Below the pieces are notes generated by a model. It was not told the DNA's origin and did not search any database. It worked only from the letters and a program-made list of their open reading frames with translations. The position numbers and the translations under genes were made by a program. 64,000 bases of DNA, taken from Sanguibacter antarcticus. GTDB taxonomy: Bacteria > Actinomycetota > Actinomycetes > Actinomycetales > Cellulomonadaceae. Positions 28,582-36,694 of this stretch are shown here, piece by piece (within the stretch, counting starts at the first letter, position 1; every line of letters begins with the position of its first letter). The stretch covers positions 2,170,001-2,234,000 of the forward strand of contig NZ_PDJG01000001.1 of NCBI RefSeq assembly GCF_002564005.1, read 5' to 3'.

Positions 28582-29226
28582 TCAGGCGCCGGAGACCTGG
28601 CTCGCTCCGGGCAGGAGGTCGGCGGCGGGCTCGGTGTAGTGCAGCCCGACGAGAGCGTCGCCGTCGAACCGGAAGGAGGTGACCGATGCGAGCGAGCACT
28701 GGCGGTTGCGCGGGTCGTGCCAGAGCCGCTTCCCCTCGAAGCCCCGACGTGCCATCCAGACCGGGAGCTGGTGGCTGACGAGCAGGGCCTCGTGCCCTTC
28801 TGCCTGCTCACGGGCCGTGTGGACGGCGGCGTGCATGCGTTCCACCTGCTCCTTGTACGGCTCCCCCCACGAGGGGCGGAAGGGGTTGATGAGGTAGGGC
28901 CAGTGTTCCGGGTGGCGCAGCGAGCCGTCCCCGACGCCGAAGCTCTTTCCCTCGAAGTGGTTACCCGCTTCGATGAGCCGCTCGTCGGTGCCGAGCTCGA
29001 CGCCGAAGGCCGCTGCCGCCGGGGTGGCGGTCTCCTGGGCCCGTTGGAGCGGCGAGGCGGTGACGACGGTGATGTCGGCGCCCCCTGCCACGAGGTGTTC
29101 GGCGACGCGTCGCGCCATCTGGTGCCCGAGCTCGGAGAGGTGGTACCCGGGGATCCGTCCGTAGAGGATCTTGTCGGGGTTGAAGACCTCGCCGTGGCGC
29201 ATGAGGTGAACTGTTGTGACGGACAT
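28582..29226 (-). CDS. Histidine phosphatase family protein
   Basis: 214-aa phosphoglycerate-mutase-like enzyme. The phospho-accepting His is in HLMRHGEVFNP at residue 11, the second conserved site is in LLVSHQLPVW, and SPLQRAQETA carries the conserved Arg. Substrate unknown. It lies just upstream of the ccs genes, an arrangement seen in other actinobacteria. ATG at 29226. Confidence 0.9.
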   Translation of the reverse strand: MSVTTVHLMRHGEVFNPDKILYGRIPGYHLSELGHQMARRVAEHLVAGGADITVVTASPLQRAQETATPAAAAFGVELGTDERLIEAGNHFEGKSFGVGDGSLRHPEHWPYLINPFRPSWGEPYKEQVERMHAAVHTAREQAEGHEALLVSHQLPVWMARRGFEGKRLWHDPRNRQCSLASVTSFRFDGDALVGLHYTEPAADLLPGASQVSGA

Positions 29227-29279
29227 GCTTCACAGTCTCCCAAAGATCGGTGCGGATGAGCGCATCGTCGCGCGTCGGG

Positions 29280-29747
29280 TCAGGTGCGGCAAGCGAGCGA
29301 GACCAGCTCCATCGCTTCTCCGAGGACGTCGAGCTGCGCAGGCGTGAGGACGTCGACGAGGTGTCGACGTACCGAGCTGACGTGCCTCGGTGCTGCGACC
29401 ACGAGCGCGGCGGCCCCGGCGTCGGTGAGCGTGCAGTTCACGCCCCGGCCGTCGGCGACGCAGGACTCGCGGACGACGAGCCCTCGCTCTTCCATCCGAC
29501 GGATGGTGTGGGTCACGCGGCTGCGCGAGTGAGCGAGGTTGTCGGCAAGCTGTGACATGCGCAGGGTCCGGTAGGGGCTCTCGGAGAGTCGTACGAGGAC
29601 CTCGTACTCGTTGAGCGAGAGGTCTGCGTCGTTCTCCAGGTCCCTGTTGAGCGTCTCGCTGAGACGCGCTGTTCCTTCGAGGAACGCCCGCCAGCTCGCC
29701 TGCTGCTGGTCGGTGAGCCACAGGACCTCGGTGTCTTCCATCATCAT
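29280..29747 (-). CDS. MarR-family transcriptional regulator
   Basis: 155-aa winged-helix regulator: LNEYEVLVRLSESP, RMSQLADNLAHSRSRVTHTI recognition helix and RRMEERGLVVRE wing. Three consecutive ATG codons at 29747, 29744 and 29741 follow a GGGGGG-rich site; a start at 29768 is possible. It is divergent from the YceI gene, whose promoter holds a dyad, so yceI is the likely target. Confidence 0.88.
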   Translation of the reverse strand: MMMEDTEVLWLTDQQQASWRAFLEGTARLSETLNRDLENDADLSLNEYEVLVRLSESPYRTLRMSQLADNLAHSRSRVTHTIRRMEERGLVVRESCVADGRGVNCTLTDAGAAALVVAAPRHVSSVRRHLVDVLTPAQLDVLGEAMELVSLACRT

Positions 29748-29880
29748 GGCGCAGTTTCCCCCCTGCATCGGCCCCGCCCTCTACGGCGCCTGTGTATCCA
29801 GGACGATAGCGTGCCTCGGCCCAGAACCACGTGTCACGGGTGTCTCCGTCGACTTTTGTCCCTGCTTGACACCTCCGGCC

Positions 29881-29908
29881 TTGACATAGTCGAACGTTCA
29901 AGTAATGT
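29881..29908 (+). promoter_or_regulatory. yceI promoter with an internal dyad
   Basis: Consensus -35 TTGACA (29881-29886) and TAATGT (29903-29908) with a 16-bp spacer. The palindrome GAACGTTC (29892-29899) lies inside the spacer, and GTTCAA recurs near 29917. This is where a repressor such as the divergent MarR protein would block transcription. Confidence 0.6.
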
Positions 29909-29978
29909 AGTGGAAAGTTCAACCGGCGGGACTGGTCGACATCCGGCCCACGTTCGCCCACAGACCAAGGAGATCCTC

Positions 29979-30524
29979 ATGACCGCTCTTCCCACCGGGC
30001 TCACCGCCGGCACCTACACCGCCGACCCCACGCACACCTCCGCGACGTTCACCGTCCGGCACGCAGGCATCTCGAAGGTCCGTGGCAGCCTCGCCGTCTC
30101 GACAGCGGTCCTCACCGTCGGCGCGGACATCGAGACCTCCTCGGTCACCGCCACGCTCGATGCCGCCTCGATCAGCACGGGCAACGACGACCGCGACAAC
30201 CACCTCAAGAGCGCCGACTTCTGGGACGTCGAGAAGAACCCGGTCTGGACCTTCGTCTCCACCTCCGCCGCCGCGTCCGGCGACGACTTCGCCGTCACCG
30301 GTGACCTCACCATCAACGGCGTGACCCGCTCCGTCGTGCTCACGACCGAGTTCGTCGGCATCGCCACCGACCCGTACGGAAACCACCGCGCCGGCTTCGA
30401 GGCAAAGACCGAGATCTCCCGCAAGGACTTCGGCCTCACCTACAACGCCGCGCTCGAGGCCGGTGGCGTCCTCATCGGCGACACTGTGAAGATCGCGATC
30501 GACATCTCCGCCATCAAGGGCTGA
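29979..30524 (+). CDS. YceI-family protein
   Basis: 181-aa lipocalin-like polyisoprenoid-binding fold (YceI): TYTADPTHTSATFTVRHAG at the N-terminus, NHLKSADFWD in the middle and RKDFGLTYNAALEAGGVLIGD near the C-terminus. No signal peptide is apparent, so it is probably cytoplasmic here. Start ATG with AAGGAGAT site. Family members bind isoprenoid chains, of possible interest beside menaquinone genes, but ligand is unproven. Confidence 0.9.
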   Translation: MTALPTGLTAGTYTADPTHTSATFTVRHAGISKVRGSLAVSTAVLTVGADIETSSVTATLDAASISTGNDDRDNHLKSADFWDVEKNPVWTFVSTSAAASGDDFAVTGDLTINGVTRSVVLTTEFVGIATDPYGNHRAGFEAKTEISRKDFGLTYNAALEAGGVLIGDTVKIAIDISAIKG

Positions 30525-30562
30525 GCCGCACCTCGCCCGCGCCTCGACCGCACAGCACGACA

Positions 30563-30597
30563 CGTCTGGGCCCCGCCGTCATGACAGGGCCCAGACG
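30563..30597. terminator. Hairpin between yceI and rex
   Basis: Perfect 11-bp stem (30563-30573 with 30587-30597) with a 13-nt loop between two converging genes. Confidence 0.7.
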
Positions 30598-30615
30598 CGT
30601 CTCAGCGCACCTGAC

Positions 30616-31266
30616 TCACCGTTCCTGGCGCACCCGGGAGTGGAAGGCGAGGATCTGCAGCTCGCTCCCGACGTCCACCGACCGGAGCTCGACGCCCGGC
30701 GGGACCTGCAGCGCGCACGGCGCAAAGCTGAGGATCTCCCGCACGCCGGCCGCCACCACCGCGTCGCACACCTCTTGAGCGCGGTCGCCCGGCACCGCGA
30801 TGACGACGATCGACACCCCACGGGCCTGGACGATGCCGTGCAGCCCTGCCACGTCCTCGACCACGAGGCCGGCCACCGTCTGACCGACGACAGCCGCCGA
30901 CGCGTCGAGCAGCGCAGCAACCGTGAACCCTCGGGCGACCAGACCGGAATAGTTCGCGAGCGCGTGCCCGAGGTTGCCGACGCCGACGATCGCGACCCGC
31001 AGCTCCTGAGCGTCGCCGAGCGCCGCACCGACCTGGTCACGCAGCCGGACCACGTCGTACCCCACGCCGCGGGTACCGAGCGAGCCGAGGTAGCTGAGGT
31101 CTTTGCGGAGCTGCGCCGGTCTCACGCCTGCGAGGTCAGCGAGCTCTGTGGAAGACGTGCCCACGACGCCGCGCGCCGCGAGGTCCCCGAGCGCCCGCAG
31201 GTACGTGGGCAGCCGCTCGATGCTCGCGGACGGCATCTCGCGCGCCAGCTCCTCCGGTCGCTCCAC
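30616..31266 (-). CDS. rex: Redox-sensing transcriptional repressor Rex
   Basis: NADH/NAD+-sensing repressor (216 aa). An N-terminal winged helix (GVRPAQLRKDLSYLGSLGTRG near residues 44-64) precedes a Rossmann domain with VAIVGVGNLGHAL. The GTG at 31266 has an AGGAGG site, and the gene lies 23 bp after a glutaredoxin-like gene. In streptomycetes rex leads a hemACD operon; here nothing follows it on the strand. A site fitting its consensus lies before the nuo operon. Confidence 0.94.
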   Translation of the reverse strand: MERPEELAREMPSASIERLPTYLRALGDLAARGVVGTSSTELADLAGVRPAQLRKDLSYLGSLGTRGVGYDVVRLRDQVGAALGDAQELRVAIVGVGNLGHALANYSGLVARGFTVAALLDASAAVVGQTVAGLVVEDVAGLHGIVQARGVSIVVIAVPGDRAQEVCDAVVAAGVREILSFAPCALQVPPGVELRSVDVGSELQILAFHSRVRQER

Positions 31267-31289
31267 GGTGCGCCTCCTGGCCTGCTGTC

Positions 31290-31589
31290 TCAGCGGGTGA
31301 GAAGCCGTCGGAGCCGGTTCTCGTCGATCCGCCAGAACCCCTGTTGTACACCGTCGACGGTCACCACGGGGACAGAATCGCTGTACGCCGCGCGCAGCGC
31401 GTCCGAGGTGTTCACGTCGACGGCGGTCCATGCGGTCCCCGTCTCGCTGCACACGCGCTCGACGAGCGCGCACGCGTCCTCGCACAGGTGACAGCCCGCA
31501 CGCGTGTAGACGACGACGCGCGAGGTCACCTCGGCGGGGTCCGACGACTCTGTGCCCGACCGTTCATGTGCCGCTCTGTCACCGTTCAC
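31290..31589 (-). CDS. Glutaredoxin-like (DUF836 type) protein
   Basis: 99-aa thioredoxin-fold protein with YTRAGCHLCEDA: active-site CHLC near residues 33-36, and a cis-Pro in SVPVVTVDG. GTG start 7 nt after a TAGGGT box. Co-transcribed with rex, fitting a redox theme. Confidence 0.88.
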   Translation of the reverse strand: MNGDRAAHERSGTESSDPAEVTSRVVVYTRAGCHLCEDACALVERVCSETGTAWTAVDVNTSDALRAAYSDSVPVVTVDGVQQGFWRIDENRLRRLLTR

Positions 31590-31596
31590 CAGAGCA

Positions 31597-31602
31597 ACCC
31601 TA
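31597..31602 (-). promoter_or_regulatory. Leaderless -10 box for glutaredoxin-rex
   Basis: TAGGGT on the minus strand, 7 nt before GTG 31589. No Rex-type operator is visible here, so no autoregulation signal. Confidence 0.5.
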
Positions 31603-31612
31603 GAGGGCTGAC

Positions 31613-31618
31613 TACAGT
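31613..31618 (+). promoter_or_regulatory. Leaderless -10 box for the HAD phosphatase
   Basis: TACAGT, 7 nt before GTG 31626. The divergent starts are 36 bp apart. Confidence 0.45.
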
Positions 31619-31625
31619 GGTGCGT

Positions 31626-32525
31626 GTGCGCACCGACGAGTCTGACCCGGAGACCGGAGAGACAGCGGCCGACGCCGCCTCACAACAGCTCGTGACCGAG
31701 ACACGCACCGCACCCGGTGCGTCCCCCGCCGTCGACGGGTGCTCCCGCCGGATCGCGGCGTTCTTCGACGTCGACAACACGATCATCCGCGGTGCGTCCT
31801 CGTTCCATCTCGCCCGTGGCCTCTACGCGCGCGGGTTCTTCCGCAAGCGCGACCTCGTCAACTTCTTCTTCCAGCAGGCCCGCTACATGACGTTCGGGGA
31901 GAGCAAGCAGCAGATCAACGAGGTGCGCTCGCGCGCCCTGCTCCTCATGACCGGGCACTCGGTCGCGGAGGTCGTCGCGATCGGCGAGGAGGTGTATGAC
32001 CAGGTCCTCGCGCTGCGGATCTTCCCCGGGACGCAAAAGCTCCTCGACGCGCACCTCGCGGCCGGCCACCAGGTGTGGCTCGTCACGGCGACCCCGGTGG
32101 AGATCGGCGACCTCATCGCCCGTCGTCTCGGAGCCGACGGTGCCCTCGGCACGATCGCCGAGCACGCGAACGGCTTCTACACGGGGCGGCTCGTCGGCGA
32201 CATGATGCACGGCCAGGCGAAGGCCGACGCGGTCCTCGCCCTCGCCGAAGAGCACGACCTCGACCTCGCAGGGTCTTCTGCCTACGGCGACTCCATGAAC
32301 GACGTGCCGCTGCTCTCGACCGTCGGCAACCCGTGCGCGATCAACCCTGACCCCCGGCTCCGCAAGCACTCGAAGACGGTCGGCTGGCCGGTGCGCGAGT
32401 TCCGCGGACGGCGCCGGACCGCCCAGCGAGGGCTCACGACGGCTAGCTGGGCGGGTCTCGCCTGGGCGGCCGGGCTCGTCGCTCGCTCTGCGACCAGGTC
32501 GGTGCGAGCACGCTTCCGGCCCTGA
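31626..32525 (+). CDS. HAD-IB family phosphatase
   Basis: 299-aa SerB-like hydrolase. Motif I is AAFFDVDNTIIRG (nucleophile Asp), motif II VTATP, and motif IV AYGDSMNDVPLL. Substrate cannot be read from sequence; relatives include phosphoserine phosphatase-like and lipid phosphatases. Three in-frame GTG codons (31617, 31620, 31626) could start; 31626 is chosen from its distance to TACAGT. The C-terminal 50 residues are basic with a hydrophobic patch, possibly membrane-associated. Confidence 0.88.
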   Translation: MRTDESDPETGETAADAASQQLVTETRTAPGASPAVDGCSRRIAAFFDVDNTIIRGASSFHLARGLYARGFFRKRDLVNFFFQQARYMTFGESKQQINEVRSRALLLMTGHSVAEVVAIGEEVYDQVLALRIFPGTQKLLDAHLAAGHQVWLVTATPVEIGDLIARRLGADGALGTIAEHANGFYTGRLVGDMMHGQAKADAVLALAEEHDLDLAGSSAYGDSMNDVPLLSTVGNPCAINPDPRLRKHSKTVGWPVREFRGRRRTAQRGLTTASWAGLAWAAGLVARSATRSVRARFRP

Positions 32526-32560
32526 CCTGCAGGTCGCAGCGCGCCGTCGCGGGGGTCGTC

Positions 32561-32704
32561 TCAGAGGACCGAGCGCCGGTGCGGGCGTCCTGTCCCGTCG
32601 ACGCACCCGGAGAAGAACCCTGCCAGGACGCCGATGGCGACCACCATCGACAGCGTGTGGCCAGCGGCAGCGCCGACCGCTCTCACGCGACTCAGACGCG
32701 TCAT
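32561..32704 (-). CDS. Possible 47-aa membrane peptide
   Basis: A short frame with ATG at 32704, an AGGGAA site 6 nt upstream and one hydrophobic stretch (HTLSMVVAIGVLAGFFSGC). No family recognised; it could be spurious. It occupies most of the gap between the HAD and YihY genes; I see nothing else there. Confidence 0.3.
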   Translation of the reverse strand: MTRLSRVRAVGAAAGHTLSMVVAIGVLAGFFSGCVDGTGRPHRRSVL

Positions 32705-32839
32705 ATGACTTCCCTGCTCGTGTCGGTCCGACCGGACGTACACGTCCGAGTCTCGCACCGAGAGCCGCTCGCGCCGGGGGATGAAGGTCCCTGGCCCGAC
32801 GGCGCCCGGGTCTCCGGTACCGGACGCAGGGACTGCGAC

Positions 32840-32845
32840 TAGGGT
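32840..32845 (+). promoter_or_regulatory. Leaderless -10 box for the YihY-family gene
   Basis: TAGGGT followed by 7 nt and ATG 32853. Confidence 0.5.
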
Positions 32846-32852
32846 CGACAAG

Positions 32853-33884
32853 ATGAATCTCGGGACGGCACGCGACCGGTGGGCGCGCTGGCTCGCGTGG
32901 CGCGCCCAGGAGGCGAGCGGCTTCGACCGTGCCGAGGCTCTCGCGACGCGCCACCCTCTGACCGTCGGCAGCTACAACCTCACCCTCGCAGCCGTGCGCG
33001 GGTCGCGCCGGGTCGTCGACGTGCGTGTCACCGGGCTCGCCGCCGAGATGACGTACTACGCGATCATCTCCCTGCTGCCGCTCCTCACCGCCCTCGGCGC
33101 GATGCTCGGGTTCCTCGAGCGCATCCTCGGCGAGGAACAGGTGACCCGTCTCGAGCTCGCGCTGGTCGATGCGTTCGCCGGAGTCTTCGAGACCGAGGTC
33201 ATCGAGGACGTCCTCGCGCCCCTCGTCGCGGGCGTCCTGCGCGAGGAACGCTCCGGGCTGGCGGCCGGGAGCCTCGCCGTCACCCTGTGGCTCGCCAGCC
33301 GCGTGTTCCGGGCCGCCATCCGGGCGCTCGACGACGCCTACCGGGTACCGGAACGACGCAGCCTTCCCGCGCAGTGGGCGCTCGGCCTCGGCCTCTCGCT
33401 CGGCGCGCTCGTCACCCTCACGCTCGTGCTCTCGACGGTCGTCATCGGGCCGCTCCTCGGCGGTGGCCGACAGATTGCCGAGCGGCTCGGCCAGGACCAG
33501 ACGTTCGAGACGCTGTGGGTGCTCGTCCGGTGGCCTGCCGTCGGGCTCGTCGGCGTCGCGTTCCTCGTGGTGCTCTACCGGTACGGGCCCAACGTCGTCA
33601 ACACGTGGCGGGACACGCTGCCGGGTGCGGTCCTGGGGATGCTCGCGCTCGTCGGCGTCGCGGTCGTGCTGCGCACCTACCTGAGCGTCGCGGGACCAGC
33701 CGCACCCGAGCTCGGTCGCCCGGGCGAGGCGGTCTCCGTCGCGGCTCAGACGCTCGGCGCGGCGCTCGCCGTGATCCTCTGGCTGTGGCTGAGCAGCATC
33801 GTCGTGCTCACCGGCGGTGTGGTCAACGCCGAGCTGCAGCGGATGCGCGCGGAGTCAGAGCCCGACGCGGGCGCAGACATCTGA
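32853..33884 (+). CDS. YihY/virulence factor BrkB family membrane protein
   Basis: 343 aa, about six hydrophobic helices, with family blocks GLAAEMTYYAIISLLPLLTA, FRAAIRALDDAYRVPERRS and the LYRYGPN motif. Formerly annotated as RNase BN, now regarded as a transporter-like membrane protein of unknown substrate. ATG at 32853 agrees with the -10 box. Confidence 0.9.
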   Translation: MNLGTARDRWARWLAWRAQEASGFDRAEALATRHPLTVGSYNLTLAAVRGSRRVVDVRVTGLAAEMTYYAIISLLPLLTALGAMLGFLERILGEEQVTRLELALVDAFAGVFETEVIEDVLAPLVAGVLREERSGLAAGSLAVTLWLASRVFRAAIRALDDAYRVPERRSLPAQWALGLGLSLGALVTLTLVLSTVVIGPLLGGGRQIAERLGQDQTFETLWVLVRWPAVGLVGVAFLVVLYRYGPNVVNTWRDTLPGAVLGMLALVGVAVVLRTYLSVAGPAAPELGRPGEAVSVAAQTLGAALAVILWLWLSSIVVLTGGVVNAELQRMRAESEPDAGADI

Positions 33885-33931
33885 GGGCCGCACCAGCCGA
33901 TCCCGCAGCAGGCCTGACCCCGGACACGACT

Positions 33932-33955
33932 CGGGCCCGGTCGAAACCGGGCCCG
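33932..33955. terminator. Terminator hairpin between the YihY gene and the bS22-like gene
   Basis: Perfect 10-bp stem (33932-33941 with 33946-33955) and a CGAA tetraloop between converging genes. Confidence 0.75.
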
Positions 33956-33967
33956 GAGTGGTGCTGC

Positions 33968-34066
33968 CTACTTCTTGTTACGACGCTGGTGGCGCGTCTT
34001 GCGAAGCAGCTTGCGGTGCTTCTTCTTGGCCATACGCTTGCGGCGCTTCTTGATGACGGAGCCCAT
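33968..34066 (-). CDS. bS22-like ribosomal microprotein (AURKAIP1/COX24 domain)
   Basis: A 32-aa, extremely basic protein beginning [16 protein letters not shown] and ending RHQRRNKK. It matches the AURKAIP1/COX24-type small-subunit protein called bS22 in mycobacteria. Nearly all codons are Lys/Arg codons ending in G or C. It lies upstream of a terminator and downstream of an HTH gene, the usual actinobacterial neighbourhood. Often missed by gene callers because of its length. Confidence 0.88.
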   Translation of the reverse strand: MGSVIKKRRKRMAKKKHRKLLRKTRHQRRNKK

Positions 34067-34233
34067 GGGTCCTCGCAATGTTGATCGGGGTCTGCTCGCG
34101 CAGCACGCCGCGCGACTGCTCAGATTCCTACGCAGGAGTGCCGTAGATCAAGGAGCTGTGCATGCGACGCCCACGCTCGGGAAAGTCCGAGACTCAGAGT
34201 ACCTTCTCGGAGGGGGTCACCGCGACGCGGAAG

Positions 34234-34440
34234 TCAGGACGTCAGCCGGTCGCCCTCGATGTACGAGGACGCGAGGAACGCCTGGAGGGCCTCTTGCGGG
34301 ACCCGGTAGGACTTGCCCACCTGGACAGCAGGCAGCTCGCCCGAGTGCACGAGGCGGTACACCGTCATCTTCGACACGCGCATGACCTCGGCGACCTCGG
34401 CCACCGTGAGGAACTGCAGGCGTGGCGCGTCCGGCGTCAT
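34234..34440 (-). CDS. Small HTH (excisionase/BldC-type) DNA-binding protein
   Basis: 68-aa MerR-like winged-helix protein: LTVAEVAEVMRVSKMTVYRL recognition segment, then SGELPAVQVGKSYRVPQEAL. The size and fold resemble BldC and excisionase-type proteins. It is the conserved upstream neighbour of the bS22-like gene in actinobacteria; target genes unknown. ATG at 34440, not the longer frame at 34533. Confidence 0.85.
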   Translation of the reverse strand: MTPDAPRLQFLTVAEVAEVMRVSKMTVYRLVHSGELPAVQVGKSYRVPQEALQAFLASSYIEGDRLTS

Positions 34441-34608
34441 GGGTGAATCCTTCTCCTGGTCACGGTGCAGACTGCCTCGAAGCAGCGCGCGTCTTGGCCC
34501 ACACCTTATTCCCCCGTGGGGCTGGTGGGACACCCTGGGTCAGGTGAGAACGACGATCACCCGCGGCACGTCTCACCGCGCCGGGCGCCGCGCCCGCGTG
34601 CTCGGACC

Positions 34609-35796
34609 TCACACGTCCCGGGACACGTCGACCCCGAGCAGCGGGAAGGCGGCCTGACGCGTCGCCCGGACCGCACGGTCGACCTCCTGGTCCGGGTCGA
34701 ACCCCGACGACCACGGTACGAACGCCACGGCTCCCTCGTCGTCAGACATGACCTCCGGCGGGCAGTGCTCGAGCATCTCTTCGACATAGGCCCGCCACGC
34801 AGCAGGCACGGGATCCATCGGTCCGACCGGCCTGTGCTCGGCGATCGCGAGGACGTGGCACCACACGATCGGCACGACGTCGAGGACCGCGTACCCGCCG
34901 CCCCCGAGCGCGACCCAGCGCCCGTCGGCCACCTCGTGAGCGAGGTCGTGGACCCACTCTGCGGCCTGCCGTTGTGCGTCCACCGCCACGTCGAGGTCGC
35001 TCAGCGTGTCCTTGCCGTGGGCGTCGCACCCGTGCTGAGAGACGATCACCTGCGGCTCGAACGCCCGGACAGCGTCGGGGACCACGGCGTCGACCGCACG
35101 GAGCCACTCCGCCGACCGCGTCTTCGCCGGGAGCGCGACGTTGACGGCCGACCCCTGCGCGTGCGGACCGCCCGTGTCGGTCGCGTGGCCGGTCCCCGGG
35201 AAGAGCGAGGCGCCGCTCTGGTGGACCGAGACCGTGAGCACCCGCGGGTCGTCCCAGAAGGCCGCCTCGACGCCGTCACCGTGGTGGGCGTCGACATCGA
35301 CGTACGCGACCCGCTCGACGCCCGCGTCGAGGAGCGCCCGGATCGCGATCGCGATGTCGTTGTAGATGCAGAAGCCCGAGGCACCGCCGACCCGCGCGTG
35401 GTGCATGCCGCCGGCGAGATTCACAGCGTGGGTCGCCTCCCCGCGCCAGACCGCGAGCGCCGACTCGACCGTGCCGGAGACGATGCGTGCCGCGGACTCG
35501 TGGATGCCGGGAAAGATCGGGTTGTCGTCAGTGCCGAGCCCGCGGGCGGGGTCCTCGCGATCGTCGTCCGAGGCCGCGTGCACGGCCGCGACGTACTCCG
35601 GTTCGTGAACGGTCGAGAGCAGCTCGTCCGACGCGACGCTGCTTCCCACCACGGTCACGTCGTCGTGCGCCAAGAGTCCGAGGCCCTCTGCCAGGCGGAC
35701 GGTCAGGTCCAGGCGCAGCGGTGCCATCGGGTGCCCGCGTCCGAAGTTGTGCTCGACGAGCTCCGGGCTCCAGCTGATGCGCACGCGGAAGGGCAT
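34609..35796 (-). CDS. acuC: AcuC-type deacetylase
   Basis: Zn-dependent histone-deacetylase-fold enzyme (395 aa), related to AcuC that removes acetyl groups from acetyl-CoA synthetase. Active-site blocks: LAGGMHHARVGGASGFCIYN, VAYVDVDAHHGDGVEAAF with metal ligands, and LGGGGYAV near the end. ATG 35796 lies 5 nt after TACCGT, suggesting little or no leader. Confidence 0.88.
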   Translation of the reverse strand: MPFRVRISWSPELVEHNFGRGHPMAPLRLDLTVRLAEGLGLLAHDDVTVVGSSVASDELLSTVHEPEYVAAVHAASDDDREDPARGLGTDDNPIFPGIHESAARIVSGTVESALAVWRGEATHAVNLAGGMHHARVGGASGFCIYNDIAIAIRALLDAGVERVAYVDVDAHHGDGVEAAFWDDPRVLTVSVHQSGASLFPGTGHATDTGGPHAQGSAVNVALPAKTRSAEWLRAVDAVVPDAVRAFEPQVIVSQHGCDAHGKDTLSDLDVAVDAQRQAAEWVHDLAHEVADGRWVALGGGGYAVLDVVPIVWCHVLAIAEHRPVGPMDPVPAAWRAYVEEMLEHCPPEVMSDDEGAVAFVPWSSGFDPDQEVDRAVRATRQAAFPLLGVDVSRDV

Positions 35797-35932
35797 GGTT
35801 CACGGTAGCCGGTCCTCTCGGCGTCGCACAGTGCCGCAGAGGGCTCAGCGCCGCCGAGACCTCAGCCTCGCGCTCGTCGCGCAGCGAGCGGGCGTGTTGA
35901 ACTTTCGAGATCGTCCAGCCAAGGTGAGCAGC

Positions 35933-36694
35933 ATGGGCCGACCGCACCTCCCCGGACTGATCCGTCGACGCTCGTCGCCTCGGGGGCCGAGCGGTCCTCC
36001 TGAGGCGGTGCCGCTCGTCACGACCCGGGGCGTAGGCGTCCACCTCGACGGTACGGACCTCCTCGCGCCCGTGACGCTCGGCGTCGAGGCCGGGCAGGCG
36101 CTGGCCGTGCGTGGTCCCAACGGATCTGGGAAGACGACCCTGCTGCGCACGGTCGCCGGGCTGACCGCCCCCACCGTGGGCACGGTGCTCGTCGGCGGGC
36201 TCCCTCCTGACGACCGGGACGTGCGGTTCCGGTCGCGTCTCGCGGCGCTCGTCGGACCACCTCCGCTCGCCGGCAACCTCACCCTGCTGGAGCACCTCGC
36301 CCTCGTCGGGGCCTCGTGGGGAGCGTCGGTGCCGTCGGCGACAGGGCGGGGACGGGACCTGCTGGCCGCCCTCGGCGCAGAGCGGCTCGCGGCACGGTTC
36401 CCGCACGAGCTGTCGTCCGGGCAGGGGCAGCTGTTCGCCCTCGCTCTCACGCTCGTGCGCCCGTTCGACGTCCTGCTGCTCGACGAGCCCGAGCAGCGCC
36501 TCGACCCTGACCGTCTCGAGGCCGTCGCCCGGCTCGTGCGGACGAGGGTCGACGCGGGCGCCGCGCTCCTCGTCGCGAGCCACAGCCCCGTGTTCGTCGA
36601 CCTCGTCGCCGACACGACGATCGATCTTGGCGTGGCGGCCCAGCCGCGGTCTGGAGACGACGCCGGGCACGACTACGACCTCCTCCGTGGCTGA
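35933..36694 (+). CDS. ABC transporter ATP-binding protein
   Basis: 253-aa ATPase with Walker A GPNGSGKTT, an LSSGQGQLFAL signature and Walker B VLLLDEPEQRLD. Start ATG 35933 with an AAGGTG site. Its end overlaps the next membrane gene by 8 bp, so the pair forms one transporter. Substrate unknown; the short domain and separate large membrane partner suggest an exporter. Confidence 0.88.
   Translation: MGRPHLPGLIRRRSSPRGPSGPPEAVPLVTTRGVGVHLDGTDLLAPVTLGVEAGQALAVRGPNGSGKTTLLRTVAGLTAPTVGTVLVGGLPPDDRDVRFRSRLAALVGPPPLAGNLTLLEHLALVGASWGASVPSATGRGRDLLAALGAERLAARFPHELSSGQGQLFALALTLVRPFDVLLLDEPEQRLDPDRLEAVARLVRTRVDAGAALLVASHSPVFVDLVADTTIDLGVAAQPRSGDDAGHDYDLLRG

Noticed and set aside
34141..34233. Possible RNA gene between the HTH and bS22-like genes
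   Set aside because: No stable hairpin, tRNA-like fold or promoter pair could be made out.
35080..35385. Arg/Ser-rich frames opposite acuC
   Set aside because: No motifs, start sites or homology; GC-driven shadows.
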